Shown here: positions 13,501 through 25,288 of the stretch, piece after piece
How the letters are laid out: every line of letters starts with the position of its first letter
How positions within the stretch are numbered: the first letter of the stretch is position 1
Assembly (NCBI RefSeq): GCF_030704535.1
Contig: NC_081811.1
Span: 361,501-425,500, forward strand
Reading direction: 5' to 3'
From: Vitis vinifera
Taxonomy: Eukaryota; Streptophyta; Magnoliopsida; Vitales; Vitaceae
DNA: 64,000 nucleotides
Made by a program: the position numbers and the translations under genes
The notes under the pieces: model-generated
Told to the model about the DNA's origin: nothing
Database searches by the model: none
Seen by the model: only the letters and a program-made list of their open reading frames with translations

Positions 13501-14460
13501 TCAAACTCCTATTTTCCTTCTAAATGTTACAAGTAGATATATCATTATGACTTTTGGTTTGTTTGATCAAAAGGCCTTGCTTTGTACAATTTAGAGTTCC
13601 AAGGTATTTGAAAGCGACCAATCATGTGCCCAATATTTTATGTCACCATGTGGCTTGAATCCCAAGGGGGACCTTGGGCAATACCAGGGAGAAAGAATAG
13701 AATATTTGTGCATGGAGGAAACTTACCAATTACTTCACTCCCCTCCACGAAAGCTTTGAGTTGGAAGTCAACATAAATTTGGTTAATTTCATCAAGAGCC
13801 TCAAAGGTGTAATATAAATATATTAATCCATGTTGGGTTTTAAATTTCATCAAATCACCTTTATAAATTTATTTAGTTTATCAAAATTAACCTTTTAAGA
13901 TATTTTAAATAAAAGTATTTAATATTATTTTTTTTATAAAAAATAAAATTTATATATGAAATTTAAATTTTATGACCACTTAATATCTTTTTAGTAAACA
14001 TCAATGAATAACCTTATAAATTTTGAACCACAATTAGAGTGTAAATACTAATAATAATATTTTAGAAAAATAAGGAATTACTATATATTTTCCATAAATA
14101 TTCCAAATAAATCACATTTACAAAAGTTTTACATTTAAAGAAAATTTGGTATTTTTGGCTTTAGATTTTGTGATAATTTTCTTTTTATTTCATATTTTGT
14201 CATAATCAAACAAACAATGGATTCTTTCATGATATCTTGCCTAATATGACAAAATTTTCACCATTTATAGCTTAGGGAACCATCCAAATGACCATGACAT
14301 CATACATTATCATCATCATCCATGTCCCTACCACCATCCACATCATACATCGCCACTCACGCGTCTCCAATCACGACGCGACTCCGGAGAAGTGTAAAAA
14401 TTCCAAACTAAAAACAAATAAAGATGGTTGCTTTTAAAAAACAAAGAAAACAAAAAACAA
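10541..14460. other. AT-rich intergenic region without a supported gene
   Basis: Between the divergent MRS2 and GAUT promoters. It holds a direct repeat of about 58 bp (10829-10888 and 10968-11025, both with AATATTTGTTTAATCA), runs of poly-A/T and short AT microsatellites (about 12949-12962). Short ORFs at 11789-12315 have no recognisable product. Confidence 0.5.
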
Positions 14461-14488
14461 TAAAAACACTTTCTCTCAGTGTCCGAAC

Positions 14489-14512
14489 ATGGGAGAAGCT
14501 CTCTCTTTATAG
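14489..14512 (+). other. Short upstream ORF (7 codons) in the CT-rich GAUT leader
   Basis: ATG at 14489 followed by six codons and TAG. It lies in a CTCTCT-rich stretch (about 14470-14700) typical of a plant 5' leader, 255 bases before the GAUT start. It matters only if transcription starts upstream of it, which cannot be seen here. Confidence 0.3.
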
Positions 14513-14766
14513 ATCTCTCCTACTTCTCCGCTTTCTCTCTCTCTAAAAAATTTTATATTTCTCTCTCTAGAAATCCAAAAGCACGGTGTTGGATGCGTAT
14601 TCATACAGGAACGAACCAAATCAATAGACCAAAAAAACTCTTATTTTTTCTCTCTCTTTGAAGATCCTCTCATTCTCTCTCTAGAATCTACATAGCACAT
14701 GTTCTTGTTGCTGGGAGAAATTGGAAACCCTAGAGTGAGAACGGGTCGCATCTGCTGCTGATCTTG

Positions 14767-17700
14767 ATGAAGCAGTCTTGGCGATGGAAGAGGATCGCCA
14801 TCCTCTATTTGCTCTCTCTTTCTGTCTTCTGTCCACTTATTTTACTCTCTGAAAGGCTCAAGCATGTAGTTTTTTTAGGTGAGATGCATATGCATGTTTA
14901 CATTTGGGTTTTTTTTTTTTGGTCACATGATGAATTGTGTTGGATTATTGATACGTATTGGTTGATATTGTTTGTGAATCTGTGGATGCAGGGAAGAAAG
15001 AGTTTGTGGAGGATTTACCGAGTATTGTATGAATCCTTGTTCTTTGGTTCCAGTTTGCTGTGTTTTCTAAATGGGAGTATGTTTGGTTGCGGAGAAAATC
15101 GAGCCAAAGAGATGGAAAATTTTGAATAGTTGTTTTGCATTAGTGTTAGTGGAGGGGAGGCTCGTTATTTTGTTGGGATTAAAAAAAATAAAAATCTATT
15201 ATTTAGAAATCTTGATTGTTTTATTTTCTTAGATTTTCTTAGCAACCAAATGGGGTAGGTAGTGGTTTTTATAACAGAGACTGACGGTGGGGTTTGTTTG
15301 TTGGTGCAGAAGTATAGGAGAGATGGTGAAACACTTAGTGTTGTCGAGACGGTAATTTAAATTGGGTTGGATCTGCTTTGCATTTGCAGTCTGAGTTTGA
15401 TTAGATACTTATAACTAGTCGAATAACTTTGCGTTTTGATTTAGGAGGAGGATGAAGGCTTAAAAGAGCCAGACCTAGTTGTGTACAGAGACGGATCCAA
15501 GGAGAATCCCAATTCCAACATTTCCAGTGGGTTTACTGCTGATTTGTTGGGAAAAAATGGTTAGTCTTGCTGGGTGTATGTAAATTTCTCTGTATAAGTT
15601 AATCAGTATTTAGTATTTTGAATTTAATCATATTTTGCATTTGGTTTGAATTTCAGGTACTGAACACAAAGTGAAGGAAGAAAACAAGCAAAATCCACAG
15701 AAAAAATTAGCAACAACTTCTGGAGGAAAGGTATGATTGTAGATTTTATCACATTAATGTTGCCTTGAAACCTATAGTGTTGTATATGCTAGTTTTATCC
15801 TATTGATTTGAAATCAAGGAAAATCTTATTGCTTGCAGTTTGAAAATCATTCTACCTGATTCATGCTGCTCTTTATAGAGCTATCTTTTGTGACTAAGAT
15901 CATGCTTAAAATGTTTGTATCCTTAATTGTGAAGATAAATACCTAATTGTCATCAACTACTCCCCATTCAATTAGTCAATACAGATATCTGGATGGTGGA
16001 ATCTGTAGTTGTTTGTGATTTGTATTTTGTGCTATGTGCATGCTTGCAAACAAGCTCAATCATCTAATTCAAATATATAGAGAGTAGAATTTATATTACA
16101 TATAAGTCCAGCCTGTTATTGTGGTTGTAGTTTTGTACAAGTTTGTGACTGAGGTCCTTGCTGGTGGATAGAATTGCAGGGGGTCTTTTGTCTTTATTAC
16201 GAGGGGATGCATTGTAGATTCAGGAGGTCATAATGGGGTATCTTGTGAAAGTGACTTTGAAATTTGATAATATTCATTGGAGAGTTGGAGTTCCTTGATC
16301 AAAATGGCTCCAAACTTTTACCTGTCTGGTGAATTTGATCAGAAGTATTAGTACTACTAGAAGGATAGCTTGTTTGGCAGTGAGATTTTTCAATACTTGG
16401 TATTTGGGAATTGCTTCAGCATGGTTATCATTACGATGATATTGAGATTATCTAAATCCTTATTCCCTAGTTCTATCTGTCTAAATGGATTCATGTGGTC
16501 TTGCCACATGATGTTTTCTTTAATCAGGCAGATCTCATCTAAGGCACAAGTGTGCCACATTATTCCAAAGAATGTATTAGATTTATTCCCCAGATGCACA
16601 AATATGTTTGATGGAAATTAAATAAAATAAATGTATGTGTCAGGCATGCTCACACATTGAACAGGCCGTGCTACAAGTTAGTATGACTACAAAAAATGAA
16701 TATACTTTATGGCATTTGCAACAGTTGATCAATGCCACTAGGTAGTATAACTAGAAAGAATGAATATGCTTTATGGCGTCAGGTTAAACAATGCTAGTGC
16801 AAATACATTGCAAATGCCATGCCACTAGTTAGCATGGGTAGAAAAAGCGGAAGTACGAATATAGTTTATGGGGTTGCAGCAGTTAACTGATCTTAAGGCA
16901 AACTGAACGTGGAAAAGCTTAATTTGGTACTGTTTTTTCTTTCTTCTCTAATATTTTTTTCCCCTTTTTTTCCCCTTTGATAGGCTTAATTGACAACCAT
17001 TTGTAAGAATGCCATATTTGTGAAACATCACCAAAATTTTGAGGACAAAGTGATGTAGAACAGTAGTGGAAAAATAATATAGAGGAGAGATATATAAGTA
17101 AAAGAGAAAAATTCTAAATAATTATGATTATTATTAATCAAAAGTCTAAAGTGTTTAACACCACTAGCCCTATATATAGACAGACAATCCTAACTCTACT
17201 AGGAAACTGGTTCTAATAATAATGTAAAGAATCATAACCATAATAAAATTCTATCACTAGATAATAATAACCCTAAAAGAAACAACCAAATAAAAACATT
17301 ATTATATCCTATAAGTGCACAATTTAACATCTTTATCTCCATCACAAAGATATCATTATTCTTATATTAGGATGTCTACAAAAAACCAGGGAAGGCATTA
17401 TTTTTATATTAGGACATGTCTACAAAAAAGCAGGGAGGGTTTGAGGGGTTGACTAATGTATGGGAGAGCAATGATTCATTGATTGGCTGGGCTCTCCTTG
17501 AGGGTGGGGTTTTTTTGCACCTTCATTTTGATAGCTTTTTTTGTTCCAACTGGGGAGAAGAGGGGGGGATCTATTTTGTATACTTTGAGTCGCTGTTTTG
17601 GCGTCTCTTTTCAATATAGTTCTATCTCGTTTTATTTATCAAAAAGAAAAAAAAAAGGGAGAGCGATGATTCAATTTCTTTCTTAAGTTAGTTTGAACAT

Positions 17701-20700
17701 GTGGATTGAAGCATCTATTAGCATAACTGGAATCATCTCACATGTTCTTGATTCAGCCATTACTTGCTTTGAGATCTTAAAATCATCAACTCACAGGTTA
17801 TAGGAGGGAGTTAAATATTTATTTGTATTAACCTTGAAAGAATTATAATAATGATAAGATGAAATAAGTAAGAGAGCGGAATCTTTCCCTCAGTATAGCA
17901 TGAAACTCTTGGGCTCTTGTAAGAGCTAGCTTTTTTGTTTGGGAAGCGACTTGGGCTAAGATATTGACTTAGGATCAGCTTACAGAGAGGGGTTAGAGGA
18001 TGCCTAATAGATGCTTTTTGTGCAAGACAGAAGAAGAAATGAGGGATCATGTCCCCCTTCATTGTCCAAAAGCGTGTATTTTGTGGCAATTGGTTTTTGC
18101 TCTATTCGACGTACAATGGGTGATGCACTCTTTAATGAGAGGGATGCTCTTGAGTTGGAGCCACTCCTTTGTTGGCAAAAAAAGAAAAATGACTTGGAAA
18201 GTTGCTCCTTTATGTCTTTTTTGGTTTATTTGGAAGGAGAGAAATAGGAGAACCTTTGAGAATTGTAAAAGCTTGGACCAAAGAATTAAAAATTTTTTCC
18301 ATATCATTTTTGGGATTGGATTAGATTGTACATTGGGAATGGTTCTATGTCGTTGATTGATTTTGTGGACTGGTTAGGCTCTCCATAGGGTGTGGTTGCT
18401 TGTTTCCATGTATTCGCACCTTTTGGTTTTTGTTGCTTTGTATACGTTGTGTATACCTTTTAAATTTAATACGATCTTCATTTACCTATAAAAAAAAAAC
18501 AATGGAACATTTTTTTCCCTTTGTGTGTGTGGTCTCTGTTAGAAATTTATGGAGTTAGAATTTAGTTAAGCTTGTGTTTCTTGTTTAAACCTAGACCAGA
18601 AATAGTAAAAGTAGGAGGTTTCTGGATTTCTCATTGTGGTTTGAAGTTTCAGCTGCAAAGATCTATTGGTTGTTTATTGAGTAATACTGTGGAAGTTGTT
18701 TCTGGATTGATGTATTTGTCATTGGTTTTTTATGATTATGAAAGGAAACTGATAGAAGAATCCTTATTATAAGTAAGTGACAAACTTATTATAGTCTTTG
18801 CTGTTGGCTTATCAATGTGGTTTGGTCTTGGTAGCAGGAGCAATCTAGCTTGACAAAAGTTCAACATGACCAGAGCATACGGTCCCAACCACAGAGGGTG
18901 ACTGATGAGAAGATAAAACAGATAAGAGATCAAGTGATTAGGGCAAAAGCATACTTGAATCTTGCACCACCAAGCAGCAATTCCCACCTAGTGAAAGAGT
19001 TAAGACTACGAATTAAGGAGCTGGAGCGGGCTGTGGGTGAAGCCACCAAGGATTCAGATTTGTCAAGGAGGTAAAGCAATTCACTACTTTGTTTGTACAC
19101 TTGCATCTAACTCTGAAATATATAATAGCCCAAAAATGGAGTTGAATGAGGAAATTAAAAATGATTGGTAAATAAGAATATTGTAGATTGGAAGTGATTG
19201 TATTTCACATATAAATTAAATGTTTTGACCAGCTCTGATTTAGGCGGAGAGAGTGCATAAATCCATTTCTCACATAACATCAATGAACTTTGCAGTGCTT
19301 TGCAGAGGATGAGAACCATGGAAGCATCCTTATCCAAAGCGAGTCACATTTATACAGATTGCTCTGCTTTAGTCTCCAAGCTCCGAGCCATGACTAACAG
19401 GGTAGAAGAACAGGTTCGGGCACAGAAGAGTCAAGCAACGTATCTGGTTGAGCTTGCTGGAAGGACAACCCCAAAAGGCTTTCACTGCCTTACTATGAGG
19501 CTGACAGCCGAATATTTTGCCCTGCAGCCTGAGGAGCAGAATTTCCCTAACCAAGAAAAATTGAATGATGGAAATCTCTATCACTATGCTGTCTTCTCTG
19601 ATAATGTTCTGGCCTGTGCCGTGGTTGTGAAATCTACCATCTCCAATGCTATGGTAAACTGTCCTATCTCTTTTCTTCTGAGTTGTATTACTTTTTATAA
19701 CAATTTGGAACTATTGTTGATAAAAGAAAAATAAGAGAACTAAGAAGAATGAAAGAACCTTGAATGTGAAATGGAAAAAATAAATAAAACTAAGTTGAAG
19801 TTACTACTAGAACCAACTGAATAATGATCAGAGAGGCGGTTGGGGTGGGGTGCTTAATGGTCATCCAACTGAATATTCTCTAGCACCCCTGTCTACTTTG
19901 GAGAACACTGTTGGTGTTTCTTTTTTATGATATTCTCTTGCTTTACCGATAAAAAAATGGTCATCAACAAATCCAGCAATAGAAAAAAAAAGTTCTCCTT
20001 GTGGCAATTGTGTTCTTGTTGAAGTTTGATAATTATGTCCTTTTCCAAATATTATAATAAATCATGGATTTGGGTGAAATGCTTTATAATTTTAACAATT
20101 GCAAGAGTTTGGGTTTTTGTGCTTATTCCAATACACCACTAGTAGTACATTGCTGCAATGAATCCACCACTAGTAGAGCCACATACTTTGGAGGCAACTG
20201 AGCAGACTGATTATCTTATTTTGGTGACGATAAGGAATCAATTATCTTTGTTTGACCACTTTCAGGATCCAGAGAAAATTGTGTTCCATGTGGTGACGGA
20301 TTCGCTCAACCACCCAGCAATGTTGATGTGGTTCTTATTAAATCCTCCTGGTGAAGCCACTATACAGATCCAGAGTGTAGAGAAATTTGAATGGTTGGCT
20401 GCCAAATATAATTCAACATTGAAGAAGCAAAACTCCCACGATTCAAGATATACTTCTGCACTGAACCACCTTCGTTTCTATCTGCCAGATGTCTTCCCTC
20501 AACTTGATAAGATTGTGCTCCTTGATCATGATGTGGTGGTGCAGAGAGATCTGAGCAGACTTTGGAGTGTTGATATGAAGGGTAAAGTAAATGGAGCAGT
20601 GGAGACTTGTCAGGAAGTTGAGCCTTCATTCCATCGGATGGATATGTTTATCAACTTCTCTGATCCAATGGTGGCTGAGAGGTTTGATGCCAAGACATGC

Positions 20701-21731
20701 ACATGGGCATTTGGGATGAATTTATTTGATCTGCATGAGTGGAGGCGGCAGAATTTGACAGCTGTCTACCATAAATACCTTCAAATGGTATGGAATTCAT
20801 GTTTTTTGGGTTGTCCTTGCATCCATTTCTTTTTAAACCCAACAGCCTAATCTGCTATCCTAATCTGCCATATATCTCCTTAAGAGAAATATTTTTAGCC
20901 AAGAATCCAACCTATTAGTTCTCGTGATTAGCCCTAGGTACTTGCTGTCCTTCATTGTCACAGCTCTCTGGATTTGATTAAATCATCCATGCTCATCATC
21001 TGTGTGTATGTGGTGTTTCTGTGGGAACTTATATTTCTCCGGAGGTGGTTTCAATTTATGTTTTGTCCTACTCTTTATTGGTAAAGACAGATGATGGGCT
21101 GTGGGGGACATATTCCCTTGTGTCCTACTCCAACAATACATGATGTGCTCCCTTGTGTGTATAGTCCTACATTTTTTAATAATAACTAGTTGGCGAACAA
21201 GGCTTTGTTGTAAATAATGGCCTTGAGATGCTAGTTTATTCTGGTTTCAACCTAGCTTTACTTTTGATATCAGGCCACCAGCCTAATTATATTTCTTTTT
21301 CTGTTTTAGCACTTCATATACACATATTTTATATGTAGTTGTAGATATGGACAGATTCAATGATACCTGATGTACCATAGATTTGTTCATTTGTGTTTCA
21401 ATTTGAGTATGCACCTAATGCCTTTATGTTTGTTTACCCCATGGTTGGTTTGCAGGGACTTGAGAATCCGTTGTGGAAGGCTGGGAGCTTGCCCTTAGGT
21501 TGGGTCACCTTCTATAAGCGGACAGTTGCTTTGGACAGGAGATGGCATGCCCTTGGATTGGGCTATGAGTCTGGTGTGGGGCGGAGCCAGATTGAGCGAG
21601 CAGCTGTAATCCAGTATGATGGAGTTATGAAGCCATGGTTGGAAATTGGAATTTCAAAGTACAAGGGCTATTGGAGCAAACACCTAAACTATGGCCACCC
21701 TTTATTGCAACAGTGCAACATACACGAGTAG
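14767..21731 (+). CDS. Galacturonosyltransferase, GAUT5/GAUT6-like (GT8 family), complete (9 exons)
   Basis: Exons 14767-14878, 14992-15026, 15310-15351, 15445-15559, 15657-15730, 18838-19070, 19296-19653, 20266-20787, 21456-21731 join in phase to 588 residues. The start is ATG at 14767 (MKQSWRWKRIAIL). A single membrane anchor at about residues 9-28 fits a type II Golgi protein. A stem and a charged region (RVTDEKIKQIRDQVIRAKAY) precede the GT8 catalytic domain. The metal/nucleotide-sugar DxD motif is DHD at residues 410-412 in LLDHDVVVQRDL; the C-terminal HYDG-type motif reads QYDGVMKPWLEIG. The enzyme family builds homogalacturonan for cell-wall pectin from UDP-galacturonate. The DHD variant, AKAYLNLAPP and GWVTFYKRT resemble the GAUT5/6 branch; activity of that branch is less well established than for GAUT1. 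Intron 5 (3.1 kb) and intron 7 contain LINE tails. Confidence 0.93.
16676..16890. repeat. Degenerate tandem repeats in GAUT intron 5
   Basis: Three related units of roughly 70-100 bp, each with a GTTAGTATG/GTAGTATAA-like start, AGAA..GAATAT and CTTTATGG. Not coding. Confidence 0.6.
17050..17330 (-). mobile_element. Possible solo LTR or LTR fragment in GAUT intron 5
   Basis: Read on the minus strand it begins TGTTAAATTGTGCAC and ends ...TGTTCTACATCA, i.e. TG...CA ends, with an AT-rich body and a TATATATAGGGC promoter-like segment in the middle. No clear target duplication and no internal genes are seen, so this is tentative. Confidence 0.3.
17462..17673 (+). mobile_element. 5'-truncated LINE insertion with 17-bp target duplication
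   Basis: A 178-bp insert (17479-17656) ends in ATCAAAAAGAAAAAAAAAA and is flanked by GGGAGAGC(A/G)ATGATTCA at 17462-17478 and 17657-17673, 16 of 17 bases matching. The first bases (GATTGGCTGGGCTCTCC) match the end of the coding region and 3' UTR of the longer LINE at 18360-18385 (GACTGGTTAGGCTCTCC). This is a classic 3'-end-only L1-type insertion. Confidence 0.75.
17868..18498 (+). mobile_element. LINE (L1-type) 3' fragment with degenerate reverse-transcriptase zinc-binding domain
   Basis: The plus strand encodes the C-terminal RVT zinc-binding domain of plant non-LTR retrotransposons: ASFFVWEATWAK, then Q-L-T-E-R-G, an in-frame TAG at 17995, then PNRCFLCKTEEEMRDHVPLHC and LFWFIWKERNRRTF, then a 3' UTR ending in a poly-A run at about 18489-18498. 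The in-frame stop replaces a codon that is usually Trp in the family. It lies in GAUT intron 5 in the sense direction. No target duplication was found, so the 5' limit is approximate. Confidence 0.8.
19856..19965 (+). mobile_element. Short LINE-tail-like insertion in GAUT intron 7
   Basis: AATGGTCATC at 19856-19865 is repeated at 19956-19965. The 90-bp insert between ends TTTACCGATAAAAAA, like the TTTACCTATAAAAAA tail of the LINE at 18498. Probably another 5'-truncated copy of the same family. Confidence 0.5.
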
Positions 21732-22384
21732 TTAAAAATCCACAACATGAGAAGTGGTATAGATTGATCCACTCCATAGTACGTACGAGTAACGTCACAT
21801 GTTCAATTAATTCTTTTTCTTCAATCATTTCTCATGTACATTTCGGCTCATTTTTACCCAATTTTTTCAGCTATAATCTTCTTGGAGCTGAGTCAAATTA
21901 TACGGTTATACCAATAATGGAAATGAACTTACCGTCATTTCTGGATTTTGTAATTCTGCTACTTGTGTATATAATTCATCTCAGATGCTCATGTAGTCTC
22001 AGACAGATGACTTGCTTTCAACTTACTGATCAACTTCTCTGCTATTTTATGTTCGCATCTGGGGTTTCGAGAAAGTATGATGTTTCTTGCTATGACAACT
22101 AGTCTGTTTATTCCAGTAGTGTTTGCCATTTAGTTTTACTAGGTTGAAAAGGGGTGCCCCAAACAGAGCCTTGACTTCTTGTCAGGCCAACACCTGCCGT
22201 TTACAGATATGATGCAACACGTGGAGGACGTTGGTTGGATGTATTCAGATATGAGATTTCAAATGAGGGGCTATCATTTATCCAAGTTGTGTGGTTCATT
22301 GGACAGACTTGATGACAACAATATTAACTTTAGTTTGATGCCCTGAATGTGAATCCAACTGATCCTCTCCTTTTGTGAAGAAAA
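21732..22384 (+). other. GAUT 3' UTR and PsbW promoter region
   Basis: Holds the end of the GAUT transcript and the upstream region of psbW. The only element I can name is the G-box listed separately. Confidence 0.4.
22218..22223 (+). promoter_or_regulatory. G-box CACGTG upstream of psbW
   Basis: Palindromic CACGTG 162 bases upstream of the psbW ATG, flanked as ACACGTGGAGG. G-boxes bind bZIP and PIF/HY5-type factors and are common in light-regulated nuclear photosynthesis genes; a role here is inferred from position. Confidence 0.5.
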
Positions 22385-22881
22385 ATGGCCAGCATCACAG
22401 CCAGCACTCCAACCTCATCCCTCCCCCGTGTCGGTCTCCGCCCAAATGGAGGAACAGTGGGGACTTCATCGGCCATTCTGGGTAAGATTTTCTTGTTTAG
22501 TATAGAAATTCTCATTCATTTTCCAACACCTGTCTTTGCCTTAGTTTTATGGATTGATGATTGGTTGCAGGGTTGCCGGTGATGGCAAAGAAGGGAAGAG
22601 TCACATGCTCAATGAAGGAGAAGCCAAGTGTGGAGGATGGAAGCTTGAAGATGGGGATGGGGGCATCACTGATGGCAGCAGCCTGTGCTGCAACCATGTC
22701 AAGCCCAGCCATGGCTCTGGTGGATGAGAGGATGAGCACAGAAGGGACGGGACTTCCATTTGGGTTGAGCAACAACACTCTGGGTTGGATCCTGTTTGGT
22801 GTGTTTGGTCTGATTTGGGCTCTCTACTTTGTCTACACTGCAACTCTTGAAGAGGATGAAGAGTCTGGGTTGTCCCTGTAA
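22385..22881 (+). CDS. psbW: Photosystem II reaction-centre subunit W precursor (PsbW)
   Basis: Two exons, 22385-22481 and 22571-22881 (donor GTAAGA, acceptor TTGCAG), encode 135 residues. PsbW is a small thylakoid protein that stabilises PSII-LHCII supercomplexes. Residues 1 to about 45 are a Ser/Thr-rich chloroplast transit peptide; about 60-81 ([19 protein letters not shown]) look like the hydrophobic thylakoid signal ending in an A-x-A cleavage site. The mature chain starts [16 protein letters not shown], has one membrane span (about 103-121, [19 protein letters not shown]) and an acidic stromal tail [10 protein letters not shown]. Mature length of 54 fits the family. Nearly every mature residue matches what I know of plant PsbW. 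Confidence 0.95.
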
Positions 22882-23865
22882 CTAACCCACACCCATTCAT
22901 GCCCTTCCTACTTTCTTCATAAATCTGTATCTGTGGTTGTAAAACTACCTCTTGTATGCCCAACTACTCTGCCTAGTTTTATAATTGTTCCCTCTTCCTC
23001 TTTTCAGCTTTTTCTTTTCACTTGTTGCTAAAAATGTGGGGTTGGAGAAAAAAAGGAAAAAATTATGTGGAGTAACTCTAATGATTCTTGAAAAGGTGAG
23101 AATGGATTCGGGAGTTAAAAAAGATTATCTGGAAAATACATTGGTCTTTATTAAGGTAATTGAGACATCAGAATACAAGTATATGGGTAAAACAGATCCT
23201 TTATTGGGTGAAGTTGTTGAAAGGGGATGGGCTTGGGGCACCGACCATTGCAAACCAGTTGTGTAATGATGTTAGAAGCTTTGAACATGAATATCCTACA
23301 ATTCTTTTACTTTTATAGTGTCTTAAGTTCCTTTTAAGAATGTTTTTATATAATAATATTGAATATTCTTAATTTATCTATTACCTTCTTCTTCTTCCAT
23401 CTTAATTAAAAGATTTATTTGATATTTAAATATAGTTGGATTAAAATATGATATGATTGAATTAAAATGGGTTAACTCCAAATTTGACTAAATATATATT
23501 CAAAATAAATAACAAATGCAAGAAACAAGCATTTAATGAAATTTTAAATTAATGGGAATTAGGTATAATTAATCAAAATCTTAAGGAAGATGCATAAAAT
23601 TTATCCAATAATTGGATGGAAAAACCCTATCTAATCCATTTCAAAAATAAACTTTGTTTTAAATTTAGAAATCTTGAAATGAAACGAACGAGAAAGAAAA
23701 TTGAAGAAGAAAAAACGTTGAAGTTTCTTAGCAAATTTTTGGGTTTTTGATTCATGGTTTTCATGATCCATGCCCCAAATCTCAACCTACCCTCCCCACT
23801 CCCCTCTCTCTCTCTCTTCCTCTGTGAGAGGTTCTCTCTCTCTCCTACTCAACTGCGCCACACAC
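22882..23865. other. PsbW 3' flank and intergenic DNA
   Basis: Contains the psbW 3' UTR (to about 22990) and AT-rich sequence. An ORF at 22985-23266 has no recognisable domain and lies in the expected 3' flank; I do not call it a gene. Confidence 0.4.
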
Positions 23866-23868
23866 ACC

Positions 23869-24021
23869 CCCCCCCCCCCCGCCCCCCCCAACAAAAAAAA
23901 CCCCACCACCCCTCCTTCCTCTCTCTCTCTCTCTCTGAGAGATGGACCCAGTGTCGCCTAGACGACAAGCTCACCCCACCCCCCCTCCCTCCCCAAAAAA
24001 AAAAAAAACCCCACCACCTGC

Positions 24022-24061
<40 letters not shown>

Positions 24062-24110
24062 AGATGGAGCCAGTGTCGCCTAGAAGACAAACTCACCCCA
24101 CCACCCCTCC
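23869..24110. repeat. Tandem repeat of a C/CT-rich leader-like unit (~115 bp, two copies)
   Basis: Two units, each with ACCCCACCACC, a long (CT)n run, GAGATGGA(C/G)CCAGTGTCGCC and GACAA(G/A)CTCACCCCACC. The second (CT)n runs from about 24026 to 24059. A 15-base C run broken by one G lies at 23869-23888. A single related unit (ACCCCACCACCCCTCCCTCC then (CT)n, then CAGAGGCGACATCC) recurs at 25199-25262 in the leader of the first peptide gene. Confidence 0.75.
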
Positions 24111-25169
24111 CTCAAATTTTGATACAGAAATAATCATAAGTTGATGTATCCCATTTTCCCATTTCTCATATAAATATTTTTAATATTTTGATTATTTTTA
24201 AGTAAATTTTAATAGGAATGAGTAAACTTATAGAGTTGAGAATTGAGACTAAAAAATCTCTCTCCTCTCTCAAATTTTGATTAAAACTCCCCCCTTTCTC
24301 AAATTTTGATTTAAAATAAAGTAAAAAATTACCCCCAAGAATCTCTCCTTCTCTCTACATCCAGGAATGTATGCCCCTTCCCTTGGAATCTCTCCGTCTT
24401 CTCTCTCCCTGCCTTCACAGCCCCCGTCTACAAAAAAGGAAAAACTTATTTGCGGCACACGACCAGCCTCTTCACAACCCCACCTAAAATAAAAAAGTCA
24501 GAAAATGTTGTTTGGGAATTATTAGTGGTTACATGGGAAAACGTATTTGGGCTTCAGCTTTGTCTTTGTCTTGGGCTTCTCCTATTTACCATATTTATTA
24601 TATCAGCATACTCCATAGAGAACCTGCCTTTCTTCCATGTGAAATTTCTTGTTCTGCAGAGGCACATTGCTGCTCCCTCAGAACTGTTTTTACTGACAAG
24701 AGTTTCCTGCACAGAGATAGAGATATGGGTGCTCACTGCTCCCTCATAATTGTTTTTACTGACGAGAGTTATATTTGTTTCATGCATATGTGTCTTGGGT
24801 AGTGGAAAATAAGGAAAGAAAAAAATAATGAAAATAAAAAATAAATTTATTTTTTAAGGCCACTTGACATCTAAATTTCAGGGTAGCACCTCCCCGTCGA
24901 ACCAGAGGATGTGATGGCTCCTCTTCTAAACGCCAAGTCGGTGGGGTTTATGCCAAATGGTTTCCCACGTCTAGGGCAGGGCAAATTACTTTCCCTCACC
25001 GTCCCAACGAGAAGAATAAAATCAAAACAGCCGATTACGCCAGTCACTAAATGCCGCAATCTCATGCACTGTTCTCCCGAATGGCGCGTTTTTCAGTGCA
25101 ACGGCACTTCTGGCTACTTCTTTAGTGAGGTCGACACGTACGGTGAATCCCCGCCTCTCTCTCTCTCTC

Positions 25170-25182
25170 TCTATATATATAT
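25170..25182 (+). promoter_or_regulatory. Putative TATA box of peptide gene 1
   Basis: CTATATATATATA about 110 bases upstream of the ATG at 25289. It would place the transcript start near 25205 and so exclude the much longer in-frame reading that extends back to 24911. Confidence 0.5.
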
Positions 25183-25288
25183 ACCCCCCGAATCCCAAAA
25201 ACCCCACCACCCCTCCCTCCTCTCTCTCCCTTCTCTCTCTCTCTCTCTCAGAGGCGACATCCCCGGCATTTTGCGTCCATTTCATAAC

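Noticed and set aside
14764..14766. TTG start one codon before the GAUT ATG
   Set aside because: Nuclear plant genes start with ATG; the ATG at 14767 gives the expected MKQ..RW N terminus.
20158..20265. ORF extension before GAUT exon 8
   Set aside because: Upstream of a good TTTCAG acceptor and without a match in the family; intron read-through.
22985..23266. 93-codon ORF after psbW
   Set aside because: Lies in the psbW 3' flank, with no domain, no paralogue and a composition like the surrounding DNA.
23754..24133. Ser/Leu/Pro-rich ORFs across the CT repeats
   Set aside because: Translation of (CT)n and C runs; the minus-strand ORFs at 34908-35350 are similar artefacts in part.
24911..25288. 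N-terminal extension of peptide gene 1 (open frame back to 24911)
   Set aside because: It passes through the TATA box and a CT microsatellite, and has no counterpart in the paralogues. The same reasoning removes the upstream extensions of genes 2-5 (from 28943, 35259, 46829 and 58212).
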